Assembly (NCBI GenBank): GCA_944472135.2
Contig: CALYDD020000284.1
Location: 1 to 64,000 of the forward strand
Length of the DNA: 64,000 nucleotides
Reading direction: 5' to 3'
Origin: Trichobilharzia regenti
Lineage: Eukaryota; Platyhelminthes; Trematoda; Strigeidida; Schistosomatidae
The position numbers and the translations under genes were made by a program. This document shows positions 45,606 through 57,020 of this stretch, piece by piece (positions within the stretch are counted from its first letter, which is position 1; each line of letters begins with the position of its first letter). The notes under the pieces were generated by a model that was not told where the DNA came from, searched no databases, and was given only the letters and a program-made list of their open reading frames with translations.

Positions 45606-45819
45606 AAAAAGTACGAAACTTAGTTTCATATCCTCCTGACAATTGTTTCCGATCATTCGTTCGAAGTATGATTACTTATTAACCCGGAAATTTTTTTAAA
45701 TATTATTTTAAACTGATCATGTTTTCATTCCGTGTTTGAATTAAAACTTCAAAAATACATAATCCTGAAATGACTAATTAGCTATTCACACTAGCACTAA
45801 TCTGTTCTGATTTAAAGTA

Positions 45820-46223
45820 AATGATGCCATTCGACCTGAATATTCAGCGGTTTAACTAACTGCTCAGGTTTTTTTTTCAATAATTATCAGTATTTCCTGT
45901 ACGTAAAGATAATCTCAGTGTGTGACTCAGTGTGACCACTTCTATGTGTATATATCGGTTCACCTGTTGCAGTGGAATCAGGTGACTCTCGCGGTAACAA
46001 CTCCGTTGATTTGACTTAACTTTTGCTTGTTTGCTTATTTTTCTAACTACTTAAAACTCTTGCGTAATTCCGTATGTTATTTTGTTTTCATGTACACCCT
46101 GAGCACAACTCTTTTATCAAACTATCCATGTTATTACTCAACTCATCACTTTCCTTACTACCCTCTTATATCAACATCCAATTCACCTGAACTTACTAAT
46201 CGTATTTTTGTCTAGCAAATTAA

Positions 46224-46260
<37 letters not shown>

Positions 46261-46474
46261 AAACAACCATATATATATTTGCGATTGTACAGCCATGAAA
46301 ATGAATTCTCCGCTGAAAAGAGACTCTTCGCTGAACTATTGGTCTTCTGTCTTTGAAAAGACTCTCTTCCCTGAATGATGCCATTCGACCTGAATATTCA
46401 GCGATTTAACTAACTGCTCAGGTTGTTTTTTCAATAATTATTAGTATTTCCTGTACGTAAAGATAATCTCAGTG
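45820..46474 (+). mobile_element. PLE 3' tail flanked by 101-bp direct repeats
   Basis: The inserted part 45921-46373 copies the PLE end and tail at about 35260-35700 (ACCACTTCTATGTGTATATATC to TCTCTTCCCTGAA). It is bounded by direct repeats 45820-45920 and 46374-46474, offset by 554 bases, that agree at all but about four positions. The repeats are a copy of sequence also seen near 34.27 kb. They look like a very long target-site duplication. Confidence 0.8.
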
Positions 46475-47150
46475 ACTAGATATTTTTATTAGATTAATTG
46501 TAAGAGGAGAAAAATTAGTTTTAAGGTGACCGTTAGATAGATGAAACTCAAATGCTACTTTTTGAGACTAGAGGGATAATGGAACCTACGGAGTTTCTGT
46601 ATGTAGGACAAATCGAAGTGTACATCGTTTTTCTGTGGTGATCATTCCTAACCTTTGCCTTCCCAAGGTGGGAATTCAGGATAGTTGACTTGCTAGTCTC
46701 CCTGCTTCGTACTCCCATTAGCCAATAGTAAAGCTTTATCACCAAATGTTCAGTGTGCTGTCGGGAATTTGCGCGATGATTCTAACAGCAGCACAGCTTG
46801 AATACCAATCACAGCCAGTTTAATCTGTCTGATCATTACGGTAATGGTAGCACAGACAACATCTCCGAATACCGGCCATGTGTTAAGAACATACAGACCG
46901 CGTTCACAAAGAACTTCCTTTCCTAAAACCTACACTTGCAGAAAACGTTTCACTGTATCGATTTATTGATAAAAGCACTAAGGATTAGCAATCCAAACTG
47001 GTTACTAACTGAATTCCAAAGAAAACCGTCATCATGAATTCGGATTTCAAAGGTGATAAGGCTTCAAAGCTGGCTCAAAATCTGTCTTTCTAAATTGGTC
47101 AGTAAGATGTTCTTTAGATATGATAGATAAGATTTGTAGCTCAGGCGGAT
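46475..47150. other. No recognised feature
   Basis: No supported gene or repeat match. Confidence 0.4.
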
Positions 47151-47153
47151 GAT

Positions 47154-47586
47154 TTTGATGTGGTTGTGTTCTCTGAGCTGGAAAGTTTATAGCTACGAAG
47201 CTTTCATCGCCCCCTACTAGGCGACATCTTCAGCTCATACTTCAATTTAATGAAGTGAGCTTTTAGATTTCTCCAAGAGCTTATTAATCATCCCTCCCGG
47301 TGACCTTGGACGTGATTGGTTGTTTTTGTGTGCTTTCATACTTTCTAGGCCACTTGTATCGGCCTATATACAAGTTGCAATAGAGGTGGCCTAGAAGGTG
47401 TGAAAGCACACAAAAACAACCAATCACGTCCAAGATCACCGGGAGAGATGATTAATAAACTCTTGAAGAAATCTAAAAGCTCACTTCATTAAATTGAAGT
47501 ATGCGCTGAAGATGTCGCCTAGTAGGGGGCGATGAAAGCTTCGTAGCTATAAACTATCCAGCTCAAAGAACACAACCACATCAAAA
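47154..47586. mobile_element. Family E hairpin, 200-bp arms
   Basis: Arms 47154-47353 and 47386-47586 are nearly perfect inverted copies around a 32-bp loop. Shared phrases include GTGATTGGTTGTTTTTGTGTG, GATTTCTCCAAGAG/CTTGAAGAAATC and GGCGACATCTTCAGC. On the plus strand of the right arm, CTGAAGA (47506-47512) and GAAA (47534-47537) flank a stem-loop with TCGCC and GGCGA, reminiscent of a hammerhead core. Confidence 0.88.
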
Positions 47587-47784
47587 AAGATGTTTTTTAC
47601 TATGAAACTTCACTTAACCTTCACCAACTGTAAGTTGTTCTCCATCGCTGTAAAAGATAGGCTTTCTAGTCTGACAGACTCCATAGCAATCTATCAGTTG
47701 ATCTGCTCTTATGGAATAAGGTACACAGACCGTAGCAAGAGATGGCTTTCCACATGAATATGAGAACACATTCCAGCACATATG

Positions 47785-48060
47785 AGTGTTGATCTGCATG
47801 AATTTGACTGGTTTCAGGACTTCATTATGAGCTGAAATCGGATAAAGAACCTTTGAAAAACCAGCCACAGGGAGTGCTGGACAACCAGAGGTTTCGTCAG
47901 CGTAATTTTAAACTCTTCAGCATTACGCACCCATCACAAAGGGTTCAAACACAGGACACAATGGAGACGTGAGGCTGAAGCCCTATATTTATCTAGGAAC
48001 TAAAGACTGATATTTGAGTGTTGGCTTGCAGGGATTCAGTTTAATTGGCTTTGGGATTTT
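47785..48060 (-). repeat. Family C fragments with RTE stub
   Basis: A minus arm (GACTTCATTATGAGCTGAAATC, CTCTTCAGCATTACGCACCC) is followed at about 47955-47995 by an RTE terminal piece (GGAGACGTGAGGCTGAAGCCC), then GTGTTGGCTTGCAGGG of family C again. Confidence 0.55.
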
Positions 48061-48202
48061 ATCATAAACAGATAACCAAAACGCAATTATACCCAGTGAT
48101 TTAGACATGTAGCACTCCCTGACTACTTTGTTCTTCTTGTTGTTCATCACATAACAAGAATCTTTCACACTTCTTTTCTCTTCTTATCAGAGAAGTTCAC
48201 CT

Positions 48203-48933
48203 TGTGGGGGGGGGGCTGCCTGCTAGCCAAAATTGAAAGATACTAATTTACGTCAATGTGTACGCACCCAATATTCGTTATGAGAAAAATAAAAACAAAG
48301 ACTGATTCAACAACCAATCACAGCATACTTTGCATAGGCGGATACAATTTGCTGATAGATAATCTGAACTTCAAGAAACGGCCACAAAGAGATGAAAGAT
48401 TAACGTTCAGCGAGAAACCACCAATCAGAAGACTGTATTTGTTTGCTTACAGTAAACTATAATAATGTATACTTTGGTTTGTAAGGGTTAGTTATGTGTT
48501 TAGGAGTTGATCACAGATTGATATCAGTCAGAGAACCATCGGACACCAGCACTGAAGTACTGGACAGCCATATGTTTCATCCTAGTTTGGGAATCATTGG
48601 CAGTACGCACCCACTGGGTTGCGCTAAATCACGAATTGGTAGAAGTTAGAAATCATGCACTGGCCATTGAATCAGGTCCCAGTGGCTGAATGGTATACGA
48701 GCTTGCCTTGTAATCGGAAGGTCATGGGTTGGAATCCCAGTGGGTGCGTACTACCGATGATTCCCAAACTAGGATGAAACAGCGCAGTACTCCCTGGTTT
48801 TCAATGGTTCTCTAACTGATATCAATCCGTGATCAACTCGTAAATATATAATAATGTGCATGAAAATCTATAAATACGTGTTGATTTCCTAAATAAACGA
48901 CCTGTTGCCTGGCCCTTGCCTTCTGTTGTTACA
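48203..48933 (+). mobile_element. Solo LTR with 4-bp duplication ACCT, split by a family C fold-back
   Basis: Starts TGTGGGGGGGG (the usual GGTGAGAGCAGG changed into a G run) and ends GTTGTTACA. ACCT flanks it at 48199-48202 and 48934-48937. The LTR body is otherwise colinear with 33591-33931 and is interrupted at 48469-48846. Confidence 0.87.
48469..48846. mobile_element. Family C fold-back, complete insertion with 11-bp duplication
   Basis: A 378-bp element with both arms, flanked by TATAATAATGT at 48458-48468 and 48847-48857. Ends are GAGTTGATCACAGATTGATATC and GATATCAATCCGTGATCAACTC, inverted. The plus arm contains the tRNA-Thr-like block (TGGCTGAATGG A-box, CTTGTAA loop). Because it lies in a solo LTR with known sequence, its limits are exact. 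Confidence 0.88.
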
Positions 48934-48939
48934 ACCTTA

Positions 48940-49585
48940 AGGAGATGAGGGAACATTGGGCAAAAGAACTCAAAATAACGCGAAAATATATAATTCAATA
49001 TTTTATTTGTTTATATTAATTCAACTAATTGATCTAGCGCTTCATATAAAGAAAATCATAAAAATTAGTAGTAGAAGTAGTAGTCGTCGTCGTAATAGTA
49101 GAAGCAGTAGTACAATTTAAACAGCAAAAAACGCATTGAGCATTTAACATAAATATGTAAAATGAAAAAAACAACACAAATGCGATCAGAAAGTAAAAGT
49201 CAGAAGGGATCAGCAACAACAACGACAACAACAAGATCAACAACAGCGACAAAAAGAAAATGACAGTTACAGGAAACAAAAATTTGAAAAATCAATTTCA
49301 TTCTAATTTGACTGATGCTCATTTCATGATTTCAAATAGATCTGGAAGAGGATGAAAAAATATTTACTTATTAACATTTATCTGTGGATCATATCAAAAA
49401 GAAAATGAAAATAAAGATCCAATGATCTATGGTATATACTACTGATGGTTGTTATGAGTAGTTTGGAAATCATGCATATCAATTAGCAGTGCTTGCTAGC
49501 TAGTCAGATGTAAACATCAGAGAGCTTTTGCCCTCATTTTCGAAGCCAAATTTATCAGCACTGTACTGCACTAAATGAGTAGAAC
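48940..49585. other. Low-complexity stretch
   Basis: Contains GTAGTAGAAGTAGTAG and CAACAACAACGACAAC runs at 49065-49115 and 49210-49255. The minus-strand open stretch here is a by-product of these triplets. Confidence 0.5.
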
Positions 49586-49599
49586 TAATTTCAATCACA

Positions 49600-49812
49600 T
49601 GAAAATATTGAATATAGTAGAATTTATAATAGGGGAGTACTCCAGGGGAGTCCTGGATTTGAATCCCATTGGGCGCATACTGCTGAAGAGTCTTAAACTA
49701 TGGCAAAACAGCTGTCCAGTACTCCCAGGTTTTCCAATGGTTCTCTAACTAATGTCAGCTCATGATGACCAATCCTGTAACCAATCGAATTCCTACAAAC
49801 CAACACTTGAAA
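49600..49812 (+). repeat. Family C plus-arm end
   Basis: TACTGCTGAAGAGTC with CAGCTGTCCAGTACTCCC keeps the hammerhead helices I and III, but GAAA has become CAAAA. It ends TCATGATGACCAATCC, CCTACAAACCAACACTTG. Confidence 0.65.
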
Positions 49813-50055
49813 TCGGTTTGGAAATCTTCTGCACTCACTCAGCCAGCATAAAGAACAAGATTCGGATTCAGGGCCAACACAAATGTAAAGTCAGTCAATC
49901 ATTTATTCTATATGGGTCAGAAACTTGTGTGGTGTGTCATGAAAAACATTTGCAACAGGCGGCTGAAGAGGAATTCAAAGGACAAGAGAAAGTGTAGTTG
50001 TGTTGTTGAAGCGGTATGTTCCACTCAGAATCCAAGGGAATAATACTAATGCGAA
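49813..50055 (+). mobile_element. RTE 3' fragment with internal deletion
   Basis: IWKSSALTQPA-like text, NTNVKSV, LYGSETC, then directly GAAGCGGTATGTTCCACTC and GGGAATAATAC. The C-terminal coding part is missing, so an internal deletion is likely. Confidence 0.65.
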
Positions 50056-50329
50056 GCTGACTGTATAAGTACCCATAAAGTCTCTTCTTCTCCTCTCATG
50101 GTCTCCTCTAAATCACCCTCGAAAGTCCTAAACATTGTTTCACATTCGGGTTTCACTCGAGCAATGACCCCTTACACCCGATATCACACGGTGGTCTTTT
50201 CGGTGTGTGTGTGTCTGATCCGCCTATATTTTCTTTAGAATATTTTTTTCAAAAATGAACTCCTGATTGATTAGTTCCTAGAGTTTCTTCTTGTTAAATT
50301 CTTCTAGGTCATTTGATCCTCGGTGTGAA

Positions 50330-50930
50330 GCCGCCAGCCATCGAAGATGGCAGCTGTTGATAAAAGTCTGTAACAGGCTGTTGGAAATCCTTTTTGTAAC
50401 ACACTGGGCAAGTTTCTGACCCCTATAGAAGAATTGACTGACTGACTGACTGGCTCACTTCATATTTGTGTTAAACAGAAACTGAATCTTGTTGTTTATG
50501 CTGGCTGAGTGATTGAGCACAGAGGATTTCCAAACTGGTTTCAGGTTGATGAAGGCGTATCTTGCCTTTTCGATTCTGCCCTGCTTTGATATCTTCATCC
50601 GCTCCGACTCCCTGTAGTTGAAACGACGCCTACTAGAAAAATGAAGGGAGTAACCTCTGTGAAATCTCTCTCGTTAGTGGTGATTGGTGTTGGTTGTTAT
50701 TGTTGTTGTTAGTTGGTTGATTATCTTCATTAACCCCATCTTCTGCATTTCCACGTTGAGTATTGTCTTTGTTGCCTGCTTCCTCTGCCATAGTTTTGGC
50801 CTCCTCCTCCTGTAGATCTTCGAGTTTGTGTGATGCTAGACACGAATTATCCATGAAGTCCAGATCTTGTAGAGTCTTCCTATCCGTCTAACGCATTCCT
50901 GTATTCTTGCTCCTCACAGTTTTTTAAGTC
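50330..50930 (-). mobile_element. RTE fragment
   Basis: Reverse of the region from LDFMDNSCLASHKLEDLQ to the C-terminal linker, with the complement of CAACAACAATAACAACC. Confidence 0.75.
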
Positions 50931-50969
50931 ACTTAGACTATTATACATATAAATAAATATATTATATTA

Positions 50970-51580
50970 TTATTGTTTCCTTTAGTTCCTAGAGGAACAT
51001 TAGGCTTCAGCAGTACACCTCCATTGCTTTCAGTTCACCGCCAACCTTTTCACCTGGCTCCACGTCTGTCCACATGCTTTCATCTCCTCTTCACATCACT
51101 TTCTCCACGTCACCTATGGAGGAACAACTGGCCACTTCCCATTCAATTGAGCTCCACTCGAGGGTGTGTCTTGTGATGTCACTTGATGGTTTTCTCAGTG
51201 TATGGCCAATCCACTCCCATTTCTTCCTGCATGTTTGTTGCGCAATCGGTTCCTGGTTGGTTCGCTTCCAGAGATCTATGTTGTTGATCTTTCCCAGCCG
51301 GTCATCTGATCTTGAGTGGTATTGAGCGAAGACAGCTGTTAATGAAGGTCTGAAGTTTGTTTGAGATGCTCTTTTTTAACACACGAAGCCTCTGCTCCGT
51401 ATAGCAAGTAGCGCTGACTTCACATTGGAGTTGGAGATCCGGATCTTTTTTTTCATGCTGAGCACTGCTATTGATCTTCACACAGCCATGAGTGTGATGA
51501 AATCTTACCTCGCTTTATCGATCCTCGTTGTTTAATATCCTCATCAGTTCCGTCCGCCCTTAGTTGAAACGACGTTTGAA
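50970..51580 (-). mobile_element. RTE 3' end
   Basis: TTCCTAGAGGAACATTAGGC (terminus complement) then the reverse of the C-terminal coding part. A distinct, more diverged copy than the one directly before it. Confidence 0.72.
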
Positions 51581-51936
51581 CCACCTGAGCTGCAAGATCC
51601 CCCTTCTAATGAAACTATCATCAATCCATGACCCCTATCCGACTTCACACTGGATATCAGATGACCATCCAAAACATATCAGTAACAAGGGGCTCTAGCA
51701 AGCAGCGAACTATACAAACGAAAATGGAGATATCTTAGATATTGGCTATGCAAACTACTGAGTGATGTCACCTCGAAAGGGAACCCGATTGTGATGTGAC
51801 AAGTTGGGAGTGGGTCCAAGAATAACATCTGCTAGATTGTGTACAGAGGAAACGAAACCTCGTGAGCAGTCGTGAAGCCATATATTTGAACGATAAGGAG
51901 CAGAAGAGGGTGAAGTAACCTACTTGTAACGCAAGA

Positions 51937-51956
51937 AATGAATGAATGAATGAATG
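51937..51956. repeat. (AATG)n microsatellite
   Basis: Five direct copies of AATG, downstream of the PEPCK stop codon. Confidence 0.85.
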
Positions 51957-52147
51957 GTAATAGTGGTCAATCCAAATAATCACAATTATTCAGTAGTATA
52001 TATCGTGTTAAATAAAAAAATATCCACTTACCAAATTAGAAAGAAAATAAAACCTGACTTTGATGTAATGCTTGTTCATGAAGATATTAATAGCTTCATG
52101 ATAATATTGTTATCATTAATTATCAATCATTATTGATTCAAGCAGAA

Positions 52148-52332
52148 TTAAAGTTGAGTTTGAATACGTTGACGTTGATTGTCTAATTCTTTTTGAATAA
52201 CATCAGGTAGATCTTTACCAACTTGTTCATGTAAATACTTGATTGTCTCTTCAACATCTTCTAGAAGATAATCTTTCGGCAAGGAGAAATTTTCATCCCA
52301 ATCAGCCTTAATTCCTTCGAAATCGATTGTTC
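52148..52332 (-). CDS. PEPCK: GTP-dependent PEPCK, last coding exon with stop codon
   Basis: The exon starts after a CTTCCAG acceptor with GA, completing the glycine codon left open by the previous exon, and runs 60 residues to TAA at 52150-52148. The protein ends with an acidic, helical tail (LLEDVEETIKYLHEQVGKDL...) that aligns by pattern with the C-terminal helix of animal PEPCKs, where a similar run of acidic residues ends in IxxxI-type helix positions. The intron before it is about 5.6 kb and contains fold-back repeats, an RTE fragment, a long AT run and an intact-looking hammerhead on the opposite strand. I see no canonical AATAAA on the minus strand in the 250 bases after the stop, so the 3' end of the transcript is not defined. 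Confidence 0.96.
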
Positions 52333-52892
52333 CTGGAAGAGAAAAGTGCAATGATAATAGCAATGCTAATTGTTAAAACTTATTGATTAGTAGTGCAGTA
52401 TAATTTTAGTATGGATGAATAAATTGTCATCAGCTACTACCCCCCATGAACGACTTGATTCCGCCAAGGATGAATACACTTGAGCCTTCCCCTCCTCAAA
52501 ATGCTTCATTGTGGCCACACGTCCATCACAGACTCTGTCAGTCGGCCAGGTAAGTCATACTCACTACTTTCACACGACGGTGGTGTTCCTCACGAAAGTG
52601 AGAAGGTGAATGCCATAGTCTGGTGTTAACAGTCGGATTGTTTGACATATTGGTCTACCTAGTTAAAGAAACTTGAAAATTCTGATTCCAAAACTATCGT
52701 GGTGAAAATGGCCTCCAGAATTCGACTGAATCCAACCCATTCTGATCGTCAGAAACCATGGCAACGGAGCTATTGGTGCTACTCCACAGCTCTGAGGGTC
52801 AGAATTCAAGTCAAGGGCTACGAGAGTGGACTCTTAAGATAATCGCCAGCTTCACTCTGGGCGTCCGAGCAGCAGTATATATATAAATGTAC

Positions 52893-52941
52893 GTACTGCT
52901 GAAGAGTCCCAAACTAGGCTGACGAAACAGCTGTCCAGTAC
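52893..52941 (+). ncRNA. Hammerhead ribozyme, family C design, in PEPCK intron (antisense)
   Basis: GTACTG (52893-52898) pairs with CAGTAC (52936-52941). CTGAAGA is 52899-52905, helix II 52906-52923, GAAA 52924-52927, and CAGCTGTC 52928-52935 forms the palindromic helix III and the GUC cleavage triplet. The core is fully conserved. It lies in the last PEPCK intron on the opposite strand, within a family C plus-arm end (to about 53025). Confidence 0.77.
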
Positions 52942-53029
52942 TCTCAGGTTTTCCGATGGTTCTCTAACCAATGTCAGCTCATGACGAAATCCTGGAACCA
53001 ATCAACCATACTCCTACAGGCCAATACTT

Positions 53030-53770
53030 GAATATATATAAATGTATTAGGAAGTATGATAGGAACTCACTGTGTGAGTGGAATTCTTACTACTATAAGA
53101 TTAGATTATCCGACCACGTTTGAAATCAGGGCGTTAGGTCTATATTGCTCAAAATCTACTAACTGATCGTATTACTGATCATTTGAAGTCTGGCGGAGAG
53201 GCAAAGATTCGAATTCATGTGAGAAACCCACCCACCCACCCCTACAATGAATGATAAACCTCATCGGAGACTCCATGAGTGTGTGACACCTATAAAATAT
53301 AGTTATTTTAGTGTTGTAGACTAATGTGAGCCAAAAATTAAGCTTAATTAGAAGAATATAACAGCATCAGCTTCGTTCTGAGCCTGTTGTGCTTACTGAC
53401 CACTACACTTCATTTGTTCAGCAGTGATTCCAAAAATGTTCTTCATACGTGGAACGACTACCTTGTTTAGTTTTAGAGGATGATTTTGTGTTTGACTAGG
53501 AGTAGAGTTCATTTAGTTTCATCCGAAAAACAATTCTCTTTAACCCACATCTTTTAATTTACAAGTAAACGCAATGATGTTGAAGTCACAGATTCTTTAG
53601 CAAAGTTTCGGTGATCAGAAATAATTTGATTTCGTCTTGTAATTTCAGTTGATGATATGTAAACCATTGGAATCCAGGATTCACATTTCTTTCTATTTGG
53701 AACTCGTCATCCAGATTGAGGCCGCACTCCCCAGTTTGGTGATAGAGATCCCACTGAGACTCAAACCGAC
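53030..53770. other. PEPCK intron, partly family D-like
   Basis: At 53660-53765 the text GGAATCCAGGATTCACATTTC, GGAACTCGTCATCCAG is a decayed family D arm (Smalpha-type). The rest is unassigned. Confidence 0.45.
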
Positions 53771-54028
53771 TTGGAATTGATAGTGTTCTCTGAGCTCCTT
53801 GGTTTAATTGCAGAGCTTTCATCGTCTTTCTGGACGACATCTTCAGCGCAGTATTTAGGATAAAGTGAAATGATTTAAATTTCTTCATGAGTCTCCCGGT
53901 AACCATCTTTAGATATTTATTGACCGTTTTTCACTTTATCCTAAATACTGCGCTGAAGATGTCGTCCAGAAAGACGATGAAAGCTCCGCAATTAAACCAA
54001 GGAGCTCAGAGAACACTATCAATTCCAA
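53771..54028. mobile_element. Family E hairpin, 100-bp arms, in PEPCK intron
   Basis: Arms 53771-53870 and 53930-54028 are inverted copies. The core GCGCTGAAGATGTCG followed by CGATGAAAGCTC is shared with the hairpin at 47.15-47.59 kb, although the loops and outer parts differ. Both strands translate to the same NTALKMSSRKTMKA text because of the palindrome. Confidence 0.87.
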
Positions 54029-54029
54029 A

Positions 54030-54950
54030 TCATCCGCCTGAGTTACAAATCTTTTCTATTACTCAAACCGACTGCCCATTGTCTCATAAACGTCAGGTAG
54101 GATGAAACTCGCGCCCTGGATTCCTTGTACCAGTCACCACTAACTCAAATAACCTCCAATTCATCGTCAAACATCATTGAAGAGTCTGTGGTAGAAGCCG
54201 ACATGTCAACAGACACCCAGTATTTTGGTCTAATCCTGTCAATCGACGCGAAATACAAACTAATCTTATCACCTTTATCATGTTAGACTGAAGTTTCGAG
54301 TGTGAATTCTTTCAGACAGACTGATTTTTAACTTGATTTTTGGAAAACTTAATCAGTTAATGACTTACCAGTTATCGGTCAGTAACTGACTGGTGAGGTG
54401 GTGCGTGATTTTGGCTTCAAGTTCCACTGAGAACACCAAATGTCACTGGGATGCCGACAGGTCTAGCTTACAAGTCCCGGATGGGACAAGACACGCGCTT
54501 CATCTCACCTGGGACTCACCAGCTTGATGTGCCAACTCCCAAATGAGTAATGATGTTCCCAATGAACCAGAGCCCATAGCTCCATGAATCAGGGTGTCAC
54601 AAAATTACTAGGATTACTAACTCGATGTTATTTGTTTCAGTCGACAGATAGTGAGTGAATTGAAGTCTCAGTGGAAACAACCGTTACTCGCCAGAGATTC
54701 GCATACACAACTAATTGATGAGTTGGCAGTAGGGAGAAATTCATGACCCTGTCTCTCTCTATTGCTGTTCACTAGATGAAATCTTGTCGTTTACGCGACA
54801 CAGTTTACACCTCACCTACTAGATTCTCTATTGTCTTCACCTTATTGTAAGTGTAAAAGAACTAAGGAATCACGGAAGATCCAATATTTGAAACGTATCA
54901 TTGTTCTGTAACTGCTAACGCTTGTACTCCTTGTGCCTTATTGTTAGTTT
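54030..54950. other. PEPCK intron, no recognised element
   Basis: No supported gene. Phrases near 54480-54560 (CCTGGGACTCACCAGC, ATGATGTTCCCAATG) are weakly like family D. Confidence 0.35.
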
Positions 54951-54954
54951 TTTC

Positions 54955-55850
54955 TTTTATTATTATTTTCCTCTTGAGTTCCAAGTAGAACATAGGGATT
55001 CAACAACACAACACATTTCCACTTTCTTCCACTTTCTGCTGTCCTCTTCAGCCGGCTGGATCCAAGATTGACCATGATCCCTCATCTTCCCCTCCAATTC
55101 ATACGATCTCCTCCATGATCCACTCGTCGCTTCTCATTGAGATTCCACTCGAATGATAGCCTGCACTGAGCTTGATGTTATTCAACAGCCTCCTCAACGT
55201 ATGCCCAGTCCATTTCCATTTTCACCTACATATTTGTTGAGTGATCGACTCTTAGTCGATTGGTTTGTTTCCAGCCATAGTTTCTTGTCACCACAGTTCT
55301 CTCTGGTCGGCCGACTGGCCATTTCATCTTCAGTATAGAGCCAGAGAAGTGGGGGGGCGGGGCAGCTGTTGATAAAAGTCTGCAATGGTTTTTTTTGAAA
55401 ATGCTTTTCATGACACGCAGTGCACATTTCTCACCGTATAGAAGCACTGATTGACTGACTGACTGACTGACTGATTGACTTCACATTTTTGTTGAACACA
55501 ATCCGAAACTTGTTGTTTATACTGATTGTGTGCAGATTTCCAAGATTGTTTCAGAATGATAAATGCGTATCTTGTTTTTTCCGATTCTGGTCTTCTCTGA
55601 CACCTCTATACGCGTGCTGTCGACTGCCTGTGATTGAAGCTGTGCTTCCCAGTCGGATAAATGAAGGAAGTAACCTCTTTCAAACTTATCGCGTTGATGG
55701 TGATTGGTGCTGGTTGTTGTTGTTGCTGCTGTTGGTTGGTTGGTTGACGGTTACCTGTCTTCGCTATCTGCTTCTTCAGTCAGTTTGTTGGTTTTTGCCT
55801 TCAAATCTTCGAATTTGTGTGAAATTAAAAAAAATTATGCCTTACCAAAA
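54955..55850 (-). mobile_element. RTE-type LINE, 5'-truncated, in PEPCK intron
   Basis: Starts with ATTATTATTTTCCTCTTGAG (tail complement) and GAACATAGGG, and runs in reverse through the C-terminal coding region and the CAGCAACAACAACAACC linker to the KFEDLKAKTNKL region. Same strand as PEPCK. Confidence 0.75.
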
Positions 55851-56279
55851 GTCTATTTCACTGAATTGGAATCGTCTTTCTGATGTAAAAAAAACGACGT
55901 GTCTCTTCTCATGAAGAATTTCAACCCCTATTATAAAAAATGTTGCTTATAAATAATCTTTTTGGAAAGTTCATCATTCTTGCTGTCGACTGATAAACAG
56001 AAAACTAAATTATACCGATAAGATACCATTTGTGTAAAGTAGAATGGAATGCAGTAGGCCGGTGGATAATCATACGATAACTACAGTTAATAGTGAGATG
56101 ATATTTTGCCGTATTTCTTCCTGTTTTATATCAATTTTCAAATGTCTTTCTTAAATAAGATTTATGAAGAAGTTACTTTGCTTAAAGGAATGCTGTTATC
56201 ATGTCAGATGTAACTGCTGGTAATTGCAAAGATGTGTTATTTTATCGACTGTTTTTTGAACCTATGAAAAATCTATTAG

Positions 56280-56680
56280 CTGGTTGAAGGTGATCAACAG
56301 GAAGCCTTACCTAACCTAGGTTTCTTGAGCGTTGCCACTCACCAGCCAGTCAGTCAATCAGTCAGCAAGGCATATCTGCAATCCTGAAGAAACTCGTGTC
56401 CATTTTGAGATTTTAAATCCGCTTCACTCTGTACTGCAGTCAAAGATGACGTCATCACTGAGCTATTTGTGTTCACGACTGACCTCTTGTAGGATTGAGT
56501 TAGCTACTTTGATTGAACACTTGAAAGTAACCAGTTCTATGCTCTTAGTCCTTCATTTTGTGCAGACATGGGTTCCTTCAAGATCACAGATGCGACTTGT
56601 CGACAGGTTCTAACAAGCATGGAACCGAGGATTAAGGCTTCCTGCCGATCACCTCATGCCATCCTACAACAACAGTTCAG
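56280..56680. repeat. Family F repeat
   Basis: GGAAGCCTTACCTAACC, GCCACTCACCAGCCAG, AGCAAGGCATATCTGCAATC and GATGACGTCATCACTGAGC match 7720-7875. Confidence 0.6.
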
Positions 56681-56947
56681 AATACACCATGGTGATGAGT
56701 CTCCAAGGTTAGTGGCCGTATTGTAAACTCGACTGATAGAGATCCTTCTCTGCATCAAATGAAGGATTAAATGCATGGCATTATCTCCAATCTGTTATCC
56801 AATCAAAAGTGGAACATCTGATGTGGCATTTGCTATACTATACGCCGAAATGCGTTGTGACTAGTTTTATCCTCAACTCATAGAAGAATTTATCATATCT
56901 GCACGAGACATTTAAACATTTCGTGCAATCAGAAGAAGGACGGATAT

Positions 56948-56952
<5 letters not shown>

Positions 56953-57018
<66 letters not shown>
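56953..57018. repeat. (AT)33 microsatellite in PEPCK intron
   Basis: A pure 66-bp AT run. Shorter AT runs are at 2657, 4903, 35545 and 46224. Confidence 0.95.

Positions 57019-57020
<2 letters not shown>

Noticed and set aside
49034..49279. Leucine/threonine-rich 81-residue protein
   Set aside because: It is produced by GTA/CAA triplet runs, low-complexity sequence.
53586..53906. Proteins on both strands sharing NTALKMSSRKTMKA
   Set aside because: They are the two readings of one palindrome (family E hairpin).
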